NCBI GenBank assembly: GCA_902513935.1
Contig: CABXOR010000031.1
Coordinates: 1 to 21,323 of the forward strand
Direction: 5' to 3'
DNA length: 21,323 nucleotides
DNA from: an uncultured SAR324 cluster bacterium
GTDB lineage: Bacteria; SAR324; NAC60-12
Shown here: one piece after another, positions 14,851 through 21,323 of the stretch
Position numbering within the stretch: the stretch's first letter is position 1
How the letters are laid out: each line of letters starts with the position of its first letter
Translations under genes and position numbers: made by a program
The notes under the pieces: generated by a model
Databases searched by the model: none
Told to the model about the DNA's origin: nothing
What the model saw: the letters and a program-made list of their open reading frames with translations, nothing else

Positions 14851-15339
14851 ATGAACAACAAATTTTTGCCTGCAATTGTTGCAGTTCAAACTACTGTGAT
14901 GCTGGGACTGCTGTATTACTTATGGAATCAGGAAACAAACGAAATATTAAATGAAAAAAACTTTCTTTTTTTGGCAATTTTTTCTATCTCATGCCTATTA
15001 CTGGCGATAGTTCTACATTTCAAAAAGCCTATCACCTACGAAGAAGGTACTCGCCGAGATGGGACAGTTAAATGGTTTAATCCAAATAAAGGTTTTGGCT
15101 TCATAGAACAGGACACTGGAGACGACCTTTTTGTCCATCAGTCTGAAATTCGGCAGGACGGTTTTCGTTCCCTCAACCTGGGGGATCGTGTTGAGTTTGA
15201 AGTCGGAACAGGGAAAAAAGGACCGGTTGCTCTAAAAGTAAGTCGTACTCAGGGGGTAATTCCAGAGAAATATCCGAATTTTAACGAAGAGCCTGAAGAG
15301 GCTCTGATTAATAAAATTTCTGAAACACAATTAAACTAA
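14851..15339 (+). CDS. Membrane-anchored cold-shock-domain protein
   Basis: A 162-residue protein joining two membrane helices to a cold-shock domain. Helix 1 is about residues 6-25 and helix 2 about 37-57, with an acidic loop NQETNEILNEK between them and basic HFKK after helix 2. By the positive-inside rule the C-terminal domain therefore faces the cytoplasm. The cold-shock domain (about 69-131) is complete: DGTVKWFNPNKGFGFIEQ with RNP1 KGFGFI (80-85) and RNP2 LFVHQ (93-97). It should bind single-stranded RNA or DNA near the membrane. An acidic tail of about 30 residues follows. Its stop is two bases before the argG ATG, so the two are cotranscribed. The specific role is unknown; it is not an ordinary free CspA. 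Confidence 0.85.
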   Translation: MNNKFLPAIVAVQTTVMLGLLYYLWNQETNEILNEKNFLFLAIFSISCLLLAIVLHFKKPITYEEGTRRDGTVKWFNPNKGFGFIEQDTGDDLFVHQSEIRQDGFRSLNLGDRVEFEVGTGKKGPVALKVSRTQGVIPEKYPNFNEEPEEALINKISETQLN

Positions 15340-15341
15340 AA

Positions 15342-16565
15342 ATGAATCAGGAAAAACTCGTATTGGCTTATTCCGGTGGCCTGGATACTTCAGTTCTTGT
15401 CCATTGGCTTGCTCAACAAGGATATGAAGTAATTGCACTATGTCTTGATTTGGGACAGAAAGTTGAAAATTTGGATGCCATCCTTGAAAAAGGTAAAAAA
15501 GCTGGTGCAGCAAAAGTTCTGATCGAAAATGTTGAAGAAGAATTTGTTCAGGATTTTGTTCTGCCCTCTATTCAATGGAATGCGCTTTATGAAGGAACTT
15601 ATTTGCTGGGGACTTCATTAGCACGGCCTTTGATTTCTAAAAAACAGATAGAAGTTGCAGGGCTGGAAGGAGCTGTTGCTGTAGCACATGGCGCAACCGG
15701 AAAAGGTAATGATCAGGTCCGTTTTGAGTTAAGCTATTATGCGCTCAATCCTAATATTCGGGTAGTAGCACCATGGAAAATTCCTGAGTTTTATAAAAAA
15801 TATCCCGGCCGTACAGAATTATTAGCCTATGCAGAAAAATACGGTATTCCGGTCAAGGCTTCCAAAGAACAACCCTGGAGTTCAGATGAAAATCTTATGC
15901 ACATCAGTTTTGAATCTGGTATGTTGGAGGACCCCTGGCAAGCTCCACTACAGGAAATGTTCGAATTGTCACAGTCGCCGAAAGAGGCTCCAGTTGAGTC
16001 TCAGGAGATTCTGATTGAATTTCTAAAAGGGAATCCGGTCGCGGTTGATGGGGAAAAATTTTCTCCGGCAAAATTGTTGACATTTCTAAATGAATTGGGT
16101 GGACAACATGGAATTGGCCGGATTGATATGGTAGAGTCCCGTTTTGTCGGCATGAAAAACAGAGGGGTGTATGAAACACCAGGTGGTACTATTTTGCACA
16201 TTGCACATCGGGCAATGGAGTCAATTACCTTGAACCGTGGTGTAATTAATCTCAAGGATTCACTAATGCCACGCTTTGCGCAACTGACCTACGATGGTTT
16301 TTGGTTTTCACCTGAAATGGAAATTTTGCTGGAAATGGTGAAAAAAACTCAGGAACCGGTTAATGGTACAGTCCGTCTGGAACTCTACAAAGGCAACTGC
16401 ATGGTGACTGGCCGTAAATCACCAAACAGTCTCTATGATGAGGATATGGCAACAATGGAAGCGGATCAGGGTACTTATGATCCACAGGATGCCATTGGTT
16501 TTATAAAACTTCATGCCCTGCCGTTACGTATTCAAGCAGGTTTGAAAGCTTATTCAAAAACTTAG
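15342..16565 (+). CDS. argG: Argininosuccinate synthase
   Basis: A 407-residue cytoplasmic enzyme that joins citrulline and aspartate, using ATP, to make argininosuccinate, the penultimate step of arginine synthesis. The N-type ATP pyrophosphatase loop AYSGGLDTS is at 9-17. The citrulline/aspartate blocks GTSLARPLISK, AHGATGKGNDQVRFE and the C-terminal SPNSLYDEDMATM are intact, and the length is that of the ~400-residue bacterial type. It starts two bases after the cold-shock membrane gene. argH does not follow, and the unknown gene downstream begins 42 bases later, so arginine genes are scattered in this genome. Confidence 0.97.
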   Translation: MNQEKLVLAYSGGLDTSVLVHWLAQQGYEVIALCLDLGQKVENLDAILEKGKKAGAAKVLIENVEEEFVQDFVLPSIQWNALYEGTYLLGTSLARPLISKKQIEVAGLEGAVAVAHGATGKGNDQVRFELSYYALNPNIRVVAPWKIPEFYKKYPGRTELLAYAEKYGIPVKASKEQPWSSDENLMHISFESGMLEDPWQAPLQEMFELSQSPKEAPVESQEILIEFLKGNPVAVDGEKFSPAKLLTFLNELGGQHGIGRIDMVESRFVGMKNRGVYETPGGTILHIAHRAMESITLNRGVINLKDSLMPRFAQLTYDGFWFSPEMEILLEMVKKTQEPVNGTVRLELYKGNCMVTGRKSPNSLYDEDMATMEADQGTYDPQDAIGFIKLHALPLRIQAGLKAYSKT

Positions 16566-16607
16566 AGCAGGACTTTACTCAAACTATTTTCTAACCTGGT
16601 AAGAAAA

Positions 16608-17429
16608 ATGAAGCTGCAAAAATTTTTTCCTCTACTCACTGTGGTATTTTTTCTTTCCACCTGCATTTTGCTGTATCTCCTTTATTTTTCTGTCCCACAA
16701 ACTTTACCAATCTCACAGTCGGCTCAGATCGAATTTACTGTTCCAGAACAAACAGTGATTTCTCCTGAAAATCATCAAATTTCAGAGGAGGAAATTCAAC
16801 GTTTACTGGATATTGAAAACGAACAAAAAGAACTTGAATTACTCTTTGAACGTGTTTCTGCTGATCTGAAAGAAGCCACTGGTTCCAAACAAATTCTGAA
16901 TCAACTTTCGTTGGGACGTTTTATTTTGCGGGATTTCGAAAAACGTTTTTTGAACAATAAGCTTTTTCGCAAAGCTGGAGGGTTTTTAAGTTTCATGAGG
17001 GAAAAAACAAGATCTTATTTGGGCTCAGGAAAACTTGCTGTAAATCCTGCTGGAATCAAAAAGAAAGATTTGCTTAACTTCCGCAGGGAGCTCACCAGTT
17101 GGCTCTTGACGCGCAGTAACGAAGAAATTGAGGCTGTGGCGAGGTTTCTGAGTTTTTTCTATGCAGAAACACTTTATGATATTCCAATGACGATGTTGGC
17201 TTCCAGATTGACTCCTGAACTGGAGGAAATTAATTTTAGTACACCGGTGCTTCTGCAAAAAGTTCTGACTACTGCAAGCAGAGATGTCAACGGTGAAATG
17301 AATGAAAAAAGGCCTACTGCTGTTGCAGAATATTCGATGGCACAGCAGTTCTTTTTTCGCAGGGGGCCGAAAATATCCGCAAAGGCAGTTGTCTTTTTGA
17401 AGGCATACCTCAGCTACACCGATCTGTAA
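16608..17429 (+). CDS. Membrane-anchored protein of unknown function
   Basis: A 273-residue protein I do not recognise. A single hydrophobic segment at about 6-28 with a basic N terminus should be a signal anchor, leaving the rest outside the cytoplasmic membrane. Residues about 58-90 are strongly charged and heptad-like (EEEIQRLLDIENEQKELELLFERV), suggesting a coiled coil. The remainder is helical-looking and rich in Phe, Leu, Arg and Lys, with no catalytic motif that I can see. FLSTC at 15-19 is not a good lipobox because the hydrophobic stretch continues past the Cys. It is on the same strand as argG, 42 bases downstream, and is followed by a small hairpin at 17450-17464. It is probably a real gene given its length and consistent codon texture. 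Confidence 0.75.
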   Translation: MKLQKFFPLLTVVFFLSTCILLYLLYFSVPQTLPISQSAQIEFTVPEQTVISPENHQISEEEIQRLLDIENEQKELELLFERVSADLKEATGSKQILNQLSLGRFILRDFEKRFLNNKLFRKAGGFLSFMREKTRSYLGSGKLAVNPAGIKKKDLLNFRRELTSWLLTRSNEEIEAVARFLSFFYAETLYDIPMTMLASRLTPELEEINFSTPVLLQKVLTTASRDVNGEMNEKRPTAVAEYSMAQQFFFRRGPKISAKAVVFLKAYLSYTDL

Positions 17430-17449
17430 TCCATTTGAATGAGTCTGTT

Positions 17450-17470
17450 GAGAACTTGGTTCTCTTGTCT
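17450..17470 (+). terminator. Small hairpin after the unknown membrane gene
   Basis: GAGAAC (17450-17455) and GTTCTC (17459-17464) form a six-base-pair stem with a TTG loop, followed by TTGTCT. It is short and not GC-rich, so it would be a weak terminator. Confidence 0.35.
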
Positions 17471-17531
17471 AAATCCAACGCCGGAATAGTGTCATCTTCA
17501 GTTTCACTCTAATTATCAATCGCCCAACAAA

Positions 17532-18521
17532 ATGGAAATTCGGGTTCTTAGTAGTGATGATCTTCAAAAAGCCCTTCCGATGGCAGAAGCAATCGAAGGC
17601 ATGAAGCGTGCGTATAGCCGGCTTTCGTCCGGACGGGTTGAGATGCCTCTCCGCAGCCGTGTCCATGTTTCTGAGCAGGAAGGAGTGCTCCTGACAATGC
17701 CTGCTGCGCTTCCGGACGACAGTGAAATGGCTGTAAAACTGGTAACTGTTTTTGGCAAGAATCCAGCCCGTGGATTTCCCCTGATTCATGCTGCCGTGCT
17801 TGTGTTGGACACTGAAAACGGTCAAATCAAAGCCCTGATGGATGGAGAAGTTTTGACTGCAGTTCGTACCGGAGCTGGAGTCGGAGCCGCCACAGAATTG
17901 CTTGCGTCTAAGGATGCGGTTTCTGTCGCAATAATTGGTAGCGGAAAACAGGCCTGTTCACAACTGGATGCTGTTTGTACTGTTCGCAGTATTCGGCAAG
18001 CGTGGGTTTATAGTCCAAACCCTGAACATGCACAAAATTTTGTGGAAGAAATGTCCGGAGTTGGTCTAATTCCAAAGGATATTCAAGCAGCTACTTCTTC
18101 TGCAGAAGCCGTAAAAAATGCTGACATTGTCTGTACTGCCACCACTTCCTCTACTCCTGTTATTTCCTTTAAGAATCTCAAACAGGGGGCTCATATAAAT
18201 GCAGTTGGCTCTTTTCAGCCATCAATGCAGGAAATCGATTCAGATACTATTCAAAATGCTCTTGTCTTCGTTGATTCCCGTGAATCTGCACTGATCGAAA
18301 CTGGTGATATAGTCATTCCGCTTAAACAAGGTTTGATCACAGCAGACAAAATTGTTGCAGAAATAGGAGAACTCATCAATGGAACAAAATCCGGGCGAAC
18401 CTCACTTGAACAACTGACATTTTTTAAATCCTGTGGAGTAGCCGTACAGGATGCGGTCTCTGCCGGGATTGCTTTGAAAAACGCAGAGAGTGAAAATCTC
18501 GGAACAATTGTCTCTTTATAA
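17532..18521 (+). CDS. Ornithine cyclodeaminase / mu-crystallin family enzyme
   Basis: A 329-residue NAD(P)-dependent enzyme of the OCD/mu-crystallin family. The probable catalytic Lys69 lies in EMAVKLVTVF, the substrate-binding Arg112 in TAVRTGAG, and the Rossmann motif IIGSGKQA is at 134-141. VGSFQPSMQEID and the C-terminal CGVAVQDA segment are also typical. The family includes ornithine cyclodeaminase, alanine dehydrogenase, ketimine reductase and delta1-pyrroline-2-carboxylate reductase; the sequence alone does not tell these apart. The next gene, a D-amino-acid/sarcosine-oxidase-like flavoprotein, starts three bases after its stop, so both probably act on one amino or imino acid. A cyclic imine reductase role therefore seems more likely than true ornithine cyclodeaminase, which is inference. 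Confidence 0.87.
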   Translation: MEIRVLSSDDLQKALPMAEAIEGMKRAYSRLSSGRVEMPLRSRVHVSEQEGVLLTMPAALPDDSEMAVKLVTVFGKNPARGFPLIHAAVLVLDTENGQIKALMDGEVLTAVRTGAGVGAATELLASKDAVSVAIIGSGKQACSQLDAVCTVRSIRQAWVYSPNPEHAQNFVEEMSGVGLIPKDIQAATSSAEAVKNADIVCTATTSSTPVISFKNLKQGAHINAVGSFQPSMQEIDSDTIQNALVFVDSRESALIETGDIVIPLKQGLITADKIVAEIGELINGTKSGRTSLEQLTFFKSCGVAVQDAVSAGIALKNAESENLGTIVSL

Positions 18522-18524
18522 AAA

Positions 18525-19682
18525 ATGTCCAGACTGCCAAAAACTGCCTCGGTAGTAATTCTCGGAGGTGGAATCATGGGAGCAAGCACTGTTTACCATT
18601 TGGCCAGCCGCGGTTTCAAAGACGTTTTGCTTCTGGAATGCGAAAAGTTTTTCGGTACCGGCGCAACCGGACGTTGTGCCGGAGGGATTCGTTATCAGTT
18701 CAATACTGAAGTCAATATCCGGCTTTCCCAAAAAAGTCTTCCCATGATTGATGCTTTTGAGGAAGAAACAGGACAATCGGTGTTGGTGAAAAAATGTGGA
18801 TATTTGTTTGCACTGACTCGGGGAAAAGATGTAGAGGTGTTCCGTAAAACGGTAGAACTTCAACGTTCCCTCGGTGTTCAAACCGAATGGCTTACCGGAG
18901 ATGAAGTACGCAGTATTGCCGCTCCCTGTGACTTCCCGGATGCACTTGCTGGAAGCTTTAACGCGGAAGACGGACTGGCAGATCCCAACAGTATCGTGAT
19001 GGGTTACGTCAATGCTGCACGTCGGCATGGAGCAGTCTGCATTACTGATTGTTCTGTAATGGGCATTGATGTAAAAAATAATCAAATTCGAAAAGTTCAA
19101 ACATCTCTTGGAACCATTGAAACTAAAACTGTAGTCAATGCCTGTGGACCATGGAGCGCAAGCCTTGGAAAAGAGATTAGTCTCGAAATTCCAGTATTTC
19201 CTCTGCGGCGTCAGTGGTTTGTCACTGACGCAATTCAGGAACTTCCGGAAGACTTCCCGTTTGTCATTGATTTTGCGCAAAGTCTCTATTTTCACCGGGA
19301 AGGTTCCGGACTGCTTACGGGCATGTCAAATCCCAACGAAAAAATTGGAGATGATCAAAGAATTGATTACGATTGGGAATTAAAACACATGGAATCTGCA
19401 ATACAGCGAATGCCTTTGCTGGGAAACTCCGGAATCCAGGCTCGACAAGCTGGACTGTACGAAATGACTCCGGACGCACACCCCATCATTGGCCCTACAC
19501 CGGTGGAAGGATTTTACTTGCTTAGCGGATTTTCAGGACACGGATTCATGCAGGGCCCAATTTGTGGAAAGTTGATGGCCGAAATTCTCATAGACGGTGA
19601 AGCCACCACCGTTGACATCAGCAAGTTGGATTACAACCGATTTGCTGAGAAGCGCTTGATTCCGGAATACAACGTAGTTTGA
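18525..19682 (+). CDS. FAD-dependent oxidoreductase (sarcosine/glycine oxidase-like)
   Basis: A 385-residue flavoprotein of the DAO superfamily, similar in layout to sarcosine oxidase beta subunit, glycine oxidase and D-amino-acid dehydrogenases. The N-terminal dinucleotide-binding motif GGGIMG is at 14-19 and the acidic end of strand 2 is in LLLECEK. An FAD-contacting segment TGRCAGGIRYQ follows, then NACGPWSASLG, and the C-terminal block TPDAHPIIGPTP with SGFSGHGFMQGP closes the FAD site. There is no signal peptide, so it should be cytoplasmic or loosely membrane-bound. The likely reaction is oxidation of an N-methyl, secondary or D-amino acid to the imine or keto acid. It is translated with the OCD-family gene, whose stop is three bases upstream. 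The substrate is not determinable here. Confidence 0.87.
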   Translation: MSRLPKTASVVILGGGIMGASTVYHLASRGFKDVLLLECEKFFGTGATGRCAGGIRYQFNTEVNIRLSQKSLPMIDAFEEETGQSVLVKKCGYLFALTRGKDVEVFRKTVELQRSLGVQTEWLTGDEVRSIAAPCDFPDALAGSFNAEDGLADPNSIVMGYVNAARRHGAVCITDCSVMGIDVKNNQIRKVQTSLGTIETKTVVNACGPWSASLGKEISLEIPVFPLRRQWFVTDAIQELPEDFPFVIDFAQSLYFHREGSGLLTGMSNPNEKIGDDQRIDYDWELKHMESAIQRMPLLGNSGIQARQAGLYEMTPDAHPIIGPTPVEGFYLLSGFSGHGFMQGPICGKLMAEILIDGEATTVDISKLDYNRFAEKRLIPEYNVV

Positions 19683-19770
19683 TTAACGTTTCTTGATTGC
19701 ACCACTGTCAATTATACTTTAAAATGATTGATCAAAACTGTCATATTATTTAAAGATACTCGAAACAACC

Positions 19771-19782
19771 TTTCCCGGGAAA
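19771..19782. repeat. 12-bp perfect palindrome over the tldD ribosome site
   Basis: TTTCCCGGGAAA is a perfect palindrome ending three bases before the tldD ATG; its GGGA is the only candidate Shine-Dalgarno. It could be an operator, a small translational hairpin or chance. Confidence 0.4.
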
Positions 19783-19785
19783 ACT

Positions 19786-21165
19786 ATGCTCAACGAAAAC
19801 ACGGTTGCAAAAATTTTGGAGTATGGACTTCAGCAGGGGGCAGACTTTACTGAAATTTTTTTAGAGGACTCTGTTGCTTCTTTTATCAATCTGCTTGATC
19901 AGAAAATTGAAGAAATCAATTCCTCAAACTCATTTGGAATAGGGGTACGTCTTCTTTACGGCAACGAAGCCTATTACGGTTACAGCAGTGATCCTGACGA
20001 AGCCAATTTGCTGAAACTCACCGGTAATTTAGGGCAATCCCAGAAAGAAGGTCAGTCCGGAGACATGCAATCCCTTCAGCCTCAGTCCATAGAAGACATT
20101 CACCATATAGCCGTAAATCCAGAAACGGTGAGCAAGTCTGAGCGCGTTGAACTGCTAAGGGAACTGGATAACAAAACCCGTAATCACGGTGACGATATTC
20201 AACAGGTCACGGTCAACATGTCTGAAAAAAAACGCTCGGTGCTTATAGCCAACAGCGAGGGTTTATGGGTCGAAGACTCGCGAAATTATTCCAGGATGCG
20301 TCTTTCTGCAGTTGCAGAAAAAGGTGATGGCCCCCAAACTGCGGCTGAAAGTCCAGGAGTTTTGGGTGGTTATGAATTTTTTCAGGATTTGAATTTGGAG
20401 GAACTTGCAGAAAATGCGGCACAATCTGCGTTGCGTATGGCCGCTGCAGGATACATCGATGGAGGGAAAATGCCTGTGATTTTGGGTAATGGATTCGGCG
20501 GTGTTATTTTCCACGAGGCTTGTGGTCACCCATTGGAAACAGAAGCGATCCGAAAAAACGCATCTCCTTTTTGCGAAAAAATAGGAAATCGTGTCGGCCA
20601 GTCGATTCTTACTGCAATAGACGATGGAACTATTCCAAACAAATGGGGTTCGTGTAATGTGGACGACGAAGGTACACCGACGCAAAAAACCGTACTAATC
20701 GAAAACGGAATACTCAATAATTACCTCAGTGACCGTATCGGTGCAGGTCAAGTCGGTATTTCCCGTACCGGTTCAGCTCGACGTGAATCGTACAAATTTG
20801 CTCCGGTTTCCCGTATGCGCAACACCTTTATTGCTCCCGGACCGCACGAGATTGAAGAAATGCTACGTTCCATTAAATTTGGCCTGTATGCAAAAAAAAT
20901 GGGTGGCGGATCTGTCAATCCGGGGACGGGTGAATTCAATTTTGCAGTGCAGGAAGGTTATGCTATCCGCAATGGCAAAATCGCTGAACCAGTGCGCGGA
21001 GCAACGCTGATCGGCAAGGGGTTCGATGTCCTGTCGCAAATTTCGATGATTGCCGATGATCTGGATTTGGCGGCAGGAATGTGCGGAGCGTCCAGCGGCT
21101 GGGTTCCGACAACTGTTGGTCAGCCCACTTTGAAAATTGACTCAATTCTTGTCGGCGGACGATAA
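19786..21165 (+). CDS. tldD: TldD metalloprotease subunit
   Basis: A 459-residue protein of the TldD/PmbA family, the catalytic subunit of the TldD-TldE zinc protease that unwinds and degrades unfolded peptides and matures some microcin-like peptides. The zinc motif HEACGH is at His243-His248. A late cysteine (Cys433, in GMCGASSG) matches the third zinc ligand of E. coli TldD. Other family blocks are VILGNGFGGVIFHE, SCNVDDEGTP, NNYLSDR and GGGSVNPGTGEFNF. The length is slightly under the E. coli protein. The partner tldE/pmbA is not beside it: a ligase gene follows after 57 bases. There is no peptide precursor gene near it, so a general proteostasis role is most likely. Confidence 0.93.
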   Translation: MLNENTVAKILEYGLQQGADFTEIFLEDSVASFINLLDQKIEEINSSNSFGIGVRLLYGNEAYYGYSSDPDEANLLKLTGNLGQSQKEGQSGDMQSLQPQSIEDIHHIAVNPETVSKSERVELLRELDNKTRNHGDDIQQVTVNMSEKKRSVLIANSEGLWVEDSRNYSRMRLSAVAEKGDGPQTAAESPGVLGGYEFFQDLNLEELAENAAQSALRMAAAGYIDGGKMPVILGNGFGGVIFHEACGHPLETEAIRKNASPFCEKIGNRVGQSILTAIDDGTIPNKWGSCNVDDEGTPTQKTVLIENGILNNYLSDRIGAGQVGISRTGSARRESYKFAPVSRMRNTFIAPGPHEIEEMLRSIKFGLYAKKMGGGSVNPGTGEFNFAVQEGYAIRNGKIAEPVRGATLIGKGFDVLSQISMIADDLDLAAGMCGASSGWVPTTVGQPTLKIDSILVGGR

Positions 21166-21222
21166 TATTTTTTTAAAATTGTTTCTACTTCAGTAGATCG
21201 ACAAACGGATAAGAAACACTTA

Positions 21223-21323
21223 ATGCGATTTTTCGAGCAGTCAGTAGAATCCATGCCCCGTGAAGCATTGGAATTACTACAAATTGAAAAGTTGTATTCC
21301 ATGATGGGAAAAATTTATGGGAG
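21223..21323 (+). CDS. Phenylacetate-CoA ligase-like protein, N-terminal fragment
   Basis: Thirty-three codons from the ATG at 21223 run off the right edge. The segment SMPREALELLQIEKLYSMMGKIYG has the opening pattern of PaaK-type phenylacetate-CoA ligases (E-x-M-P-R-E-x-L-x-x-L-Q-x-x-x-L), which precedes the AMP-binding domain. PaaK itself or one of the many related aryl-CoA ligases is possible. No Shine-Dalgarno is evident and only the first residues are visible. Confidence 0.65.
   Translation, partial: MRFFEQSVESMPREALELLQIEKLYSMMGKIYG

Noticed and set aside
18516..19295. 259-codon antisense open frame
   Set aside because: It lies wholly opposite the OCD 3' end and the flavoprotein gene, whose motifs are unmistakable, and its own translation shows no domain.
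19693..19718. Promoter TTGATT/TATACT before tldD
   Set aside because: The spacing of 14 bases is too short for a sigma70 promoter.

Overview
This is an AT-rich bacterial window that is densely coded on both strands. It carries mostly housekeeping and metabolic genes and has no rRNA, tRNA, insertion sequence, phage gene or CRISPR array that I can see. The gene set is isc-type Hsp70, MutL, DnaC-like loader, HemE, TrxB, ArgC, ArgG and TldD, plus malonyl-CoA synthetase, a sulfatase/phosphonate monoesterase homologue and amino-acid oxidases. It suggests a free-living, probably marine, proteobacterium-like heterotroph; a deltaproteobacterial or SAR324-type lineage is my guess from gene content only. 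The organism probably makes selenoproteins.

Layout. (1) 3-1043: the C-terminal part of an HscA-type chaperone, entering from the left edge. (2) 1103-2623, minus: malonyl-CoA synthetase MatB. (3) 2624-3118: a gene-poor stretch whose right half may be a decayed gene. (4) 3119-6272, plus: glutamine amidotransferase, sulfatase/PMH-like hydrolase with a formylglycine motif, and a SAM methyltransferase. (5) 6388-7761, plus: an ArsC/Spx-fold protein with an in-frame UGA in a UxxC motif, followed without a gap by argC. (6) 7762-8658, minus: zinc-ribbon DnaC-like ATPase, ending base-to-base against argC. (7) 8848-9882: hemE, facing a secreted 5'-nucleotidase-family enzyme (10008-11513, minus) across a strong shared hairpin. 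(8) 11776-14764, plus: mutL and trxB. (9) 14851-17429, plus: a membrane-anchored cold-shock-domain protein, argG two bases later, and an unknown membrane-anchored protein. (10) 17532-19682, plus: an ornithine cyclodeaminase-family enzyme and a glycine/sarcosine oxidase-type flavoprotein in one operon. (11) 19786-21165: tldD, then the first codons of a phenylacetate-CoA ligase-like gene running off the right edge.

The most notable observation is the selenoprotein at 6388-6732. A plain ORF search sees only its C-terminal 65 codons from 6535. Reading the UGA at 6427 as selenocysteine restores a complete 114-residue thioredoxin-fold protein with a U-T-S-C motif. A hairpin with a GGU loop sits about 24 nt downstream of the UGA, as expected of a bacterial SECIS. 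Other points are a MutL that has lost every endonuclease motif, a cold-shock domain on two membrane helices, and a probable gene remnant at 2916-3122.

Working together: argC and argG are two of the arginine genes, split across the window. The OCD/flavoprotein pair probably handles a secondary or unusual amino acid. TrxB supplies thiol reducing power and could in principle serve the UxxC protein. Most other genes look independent.
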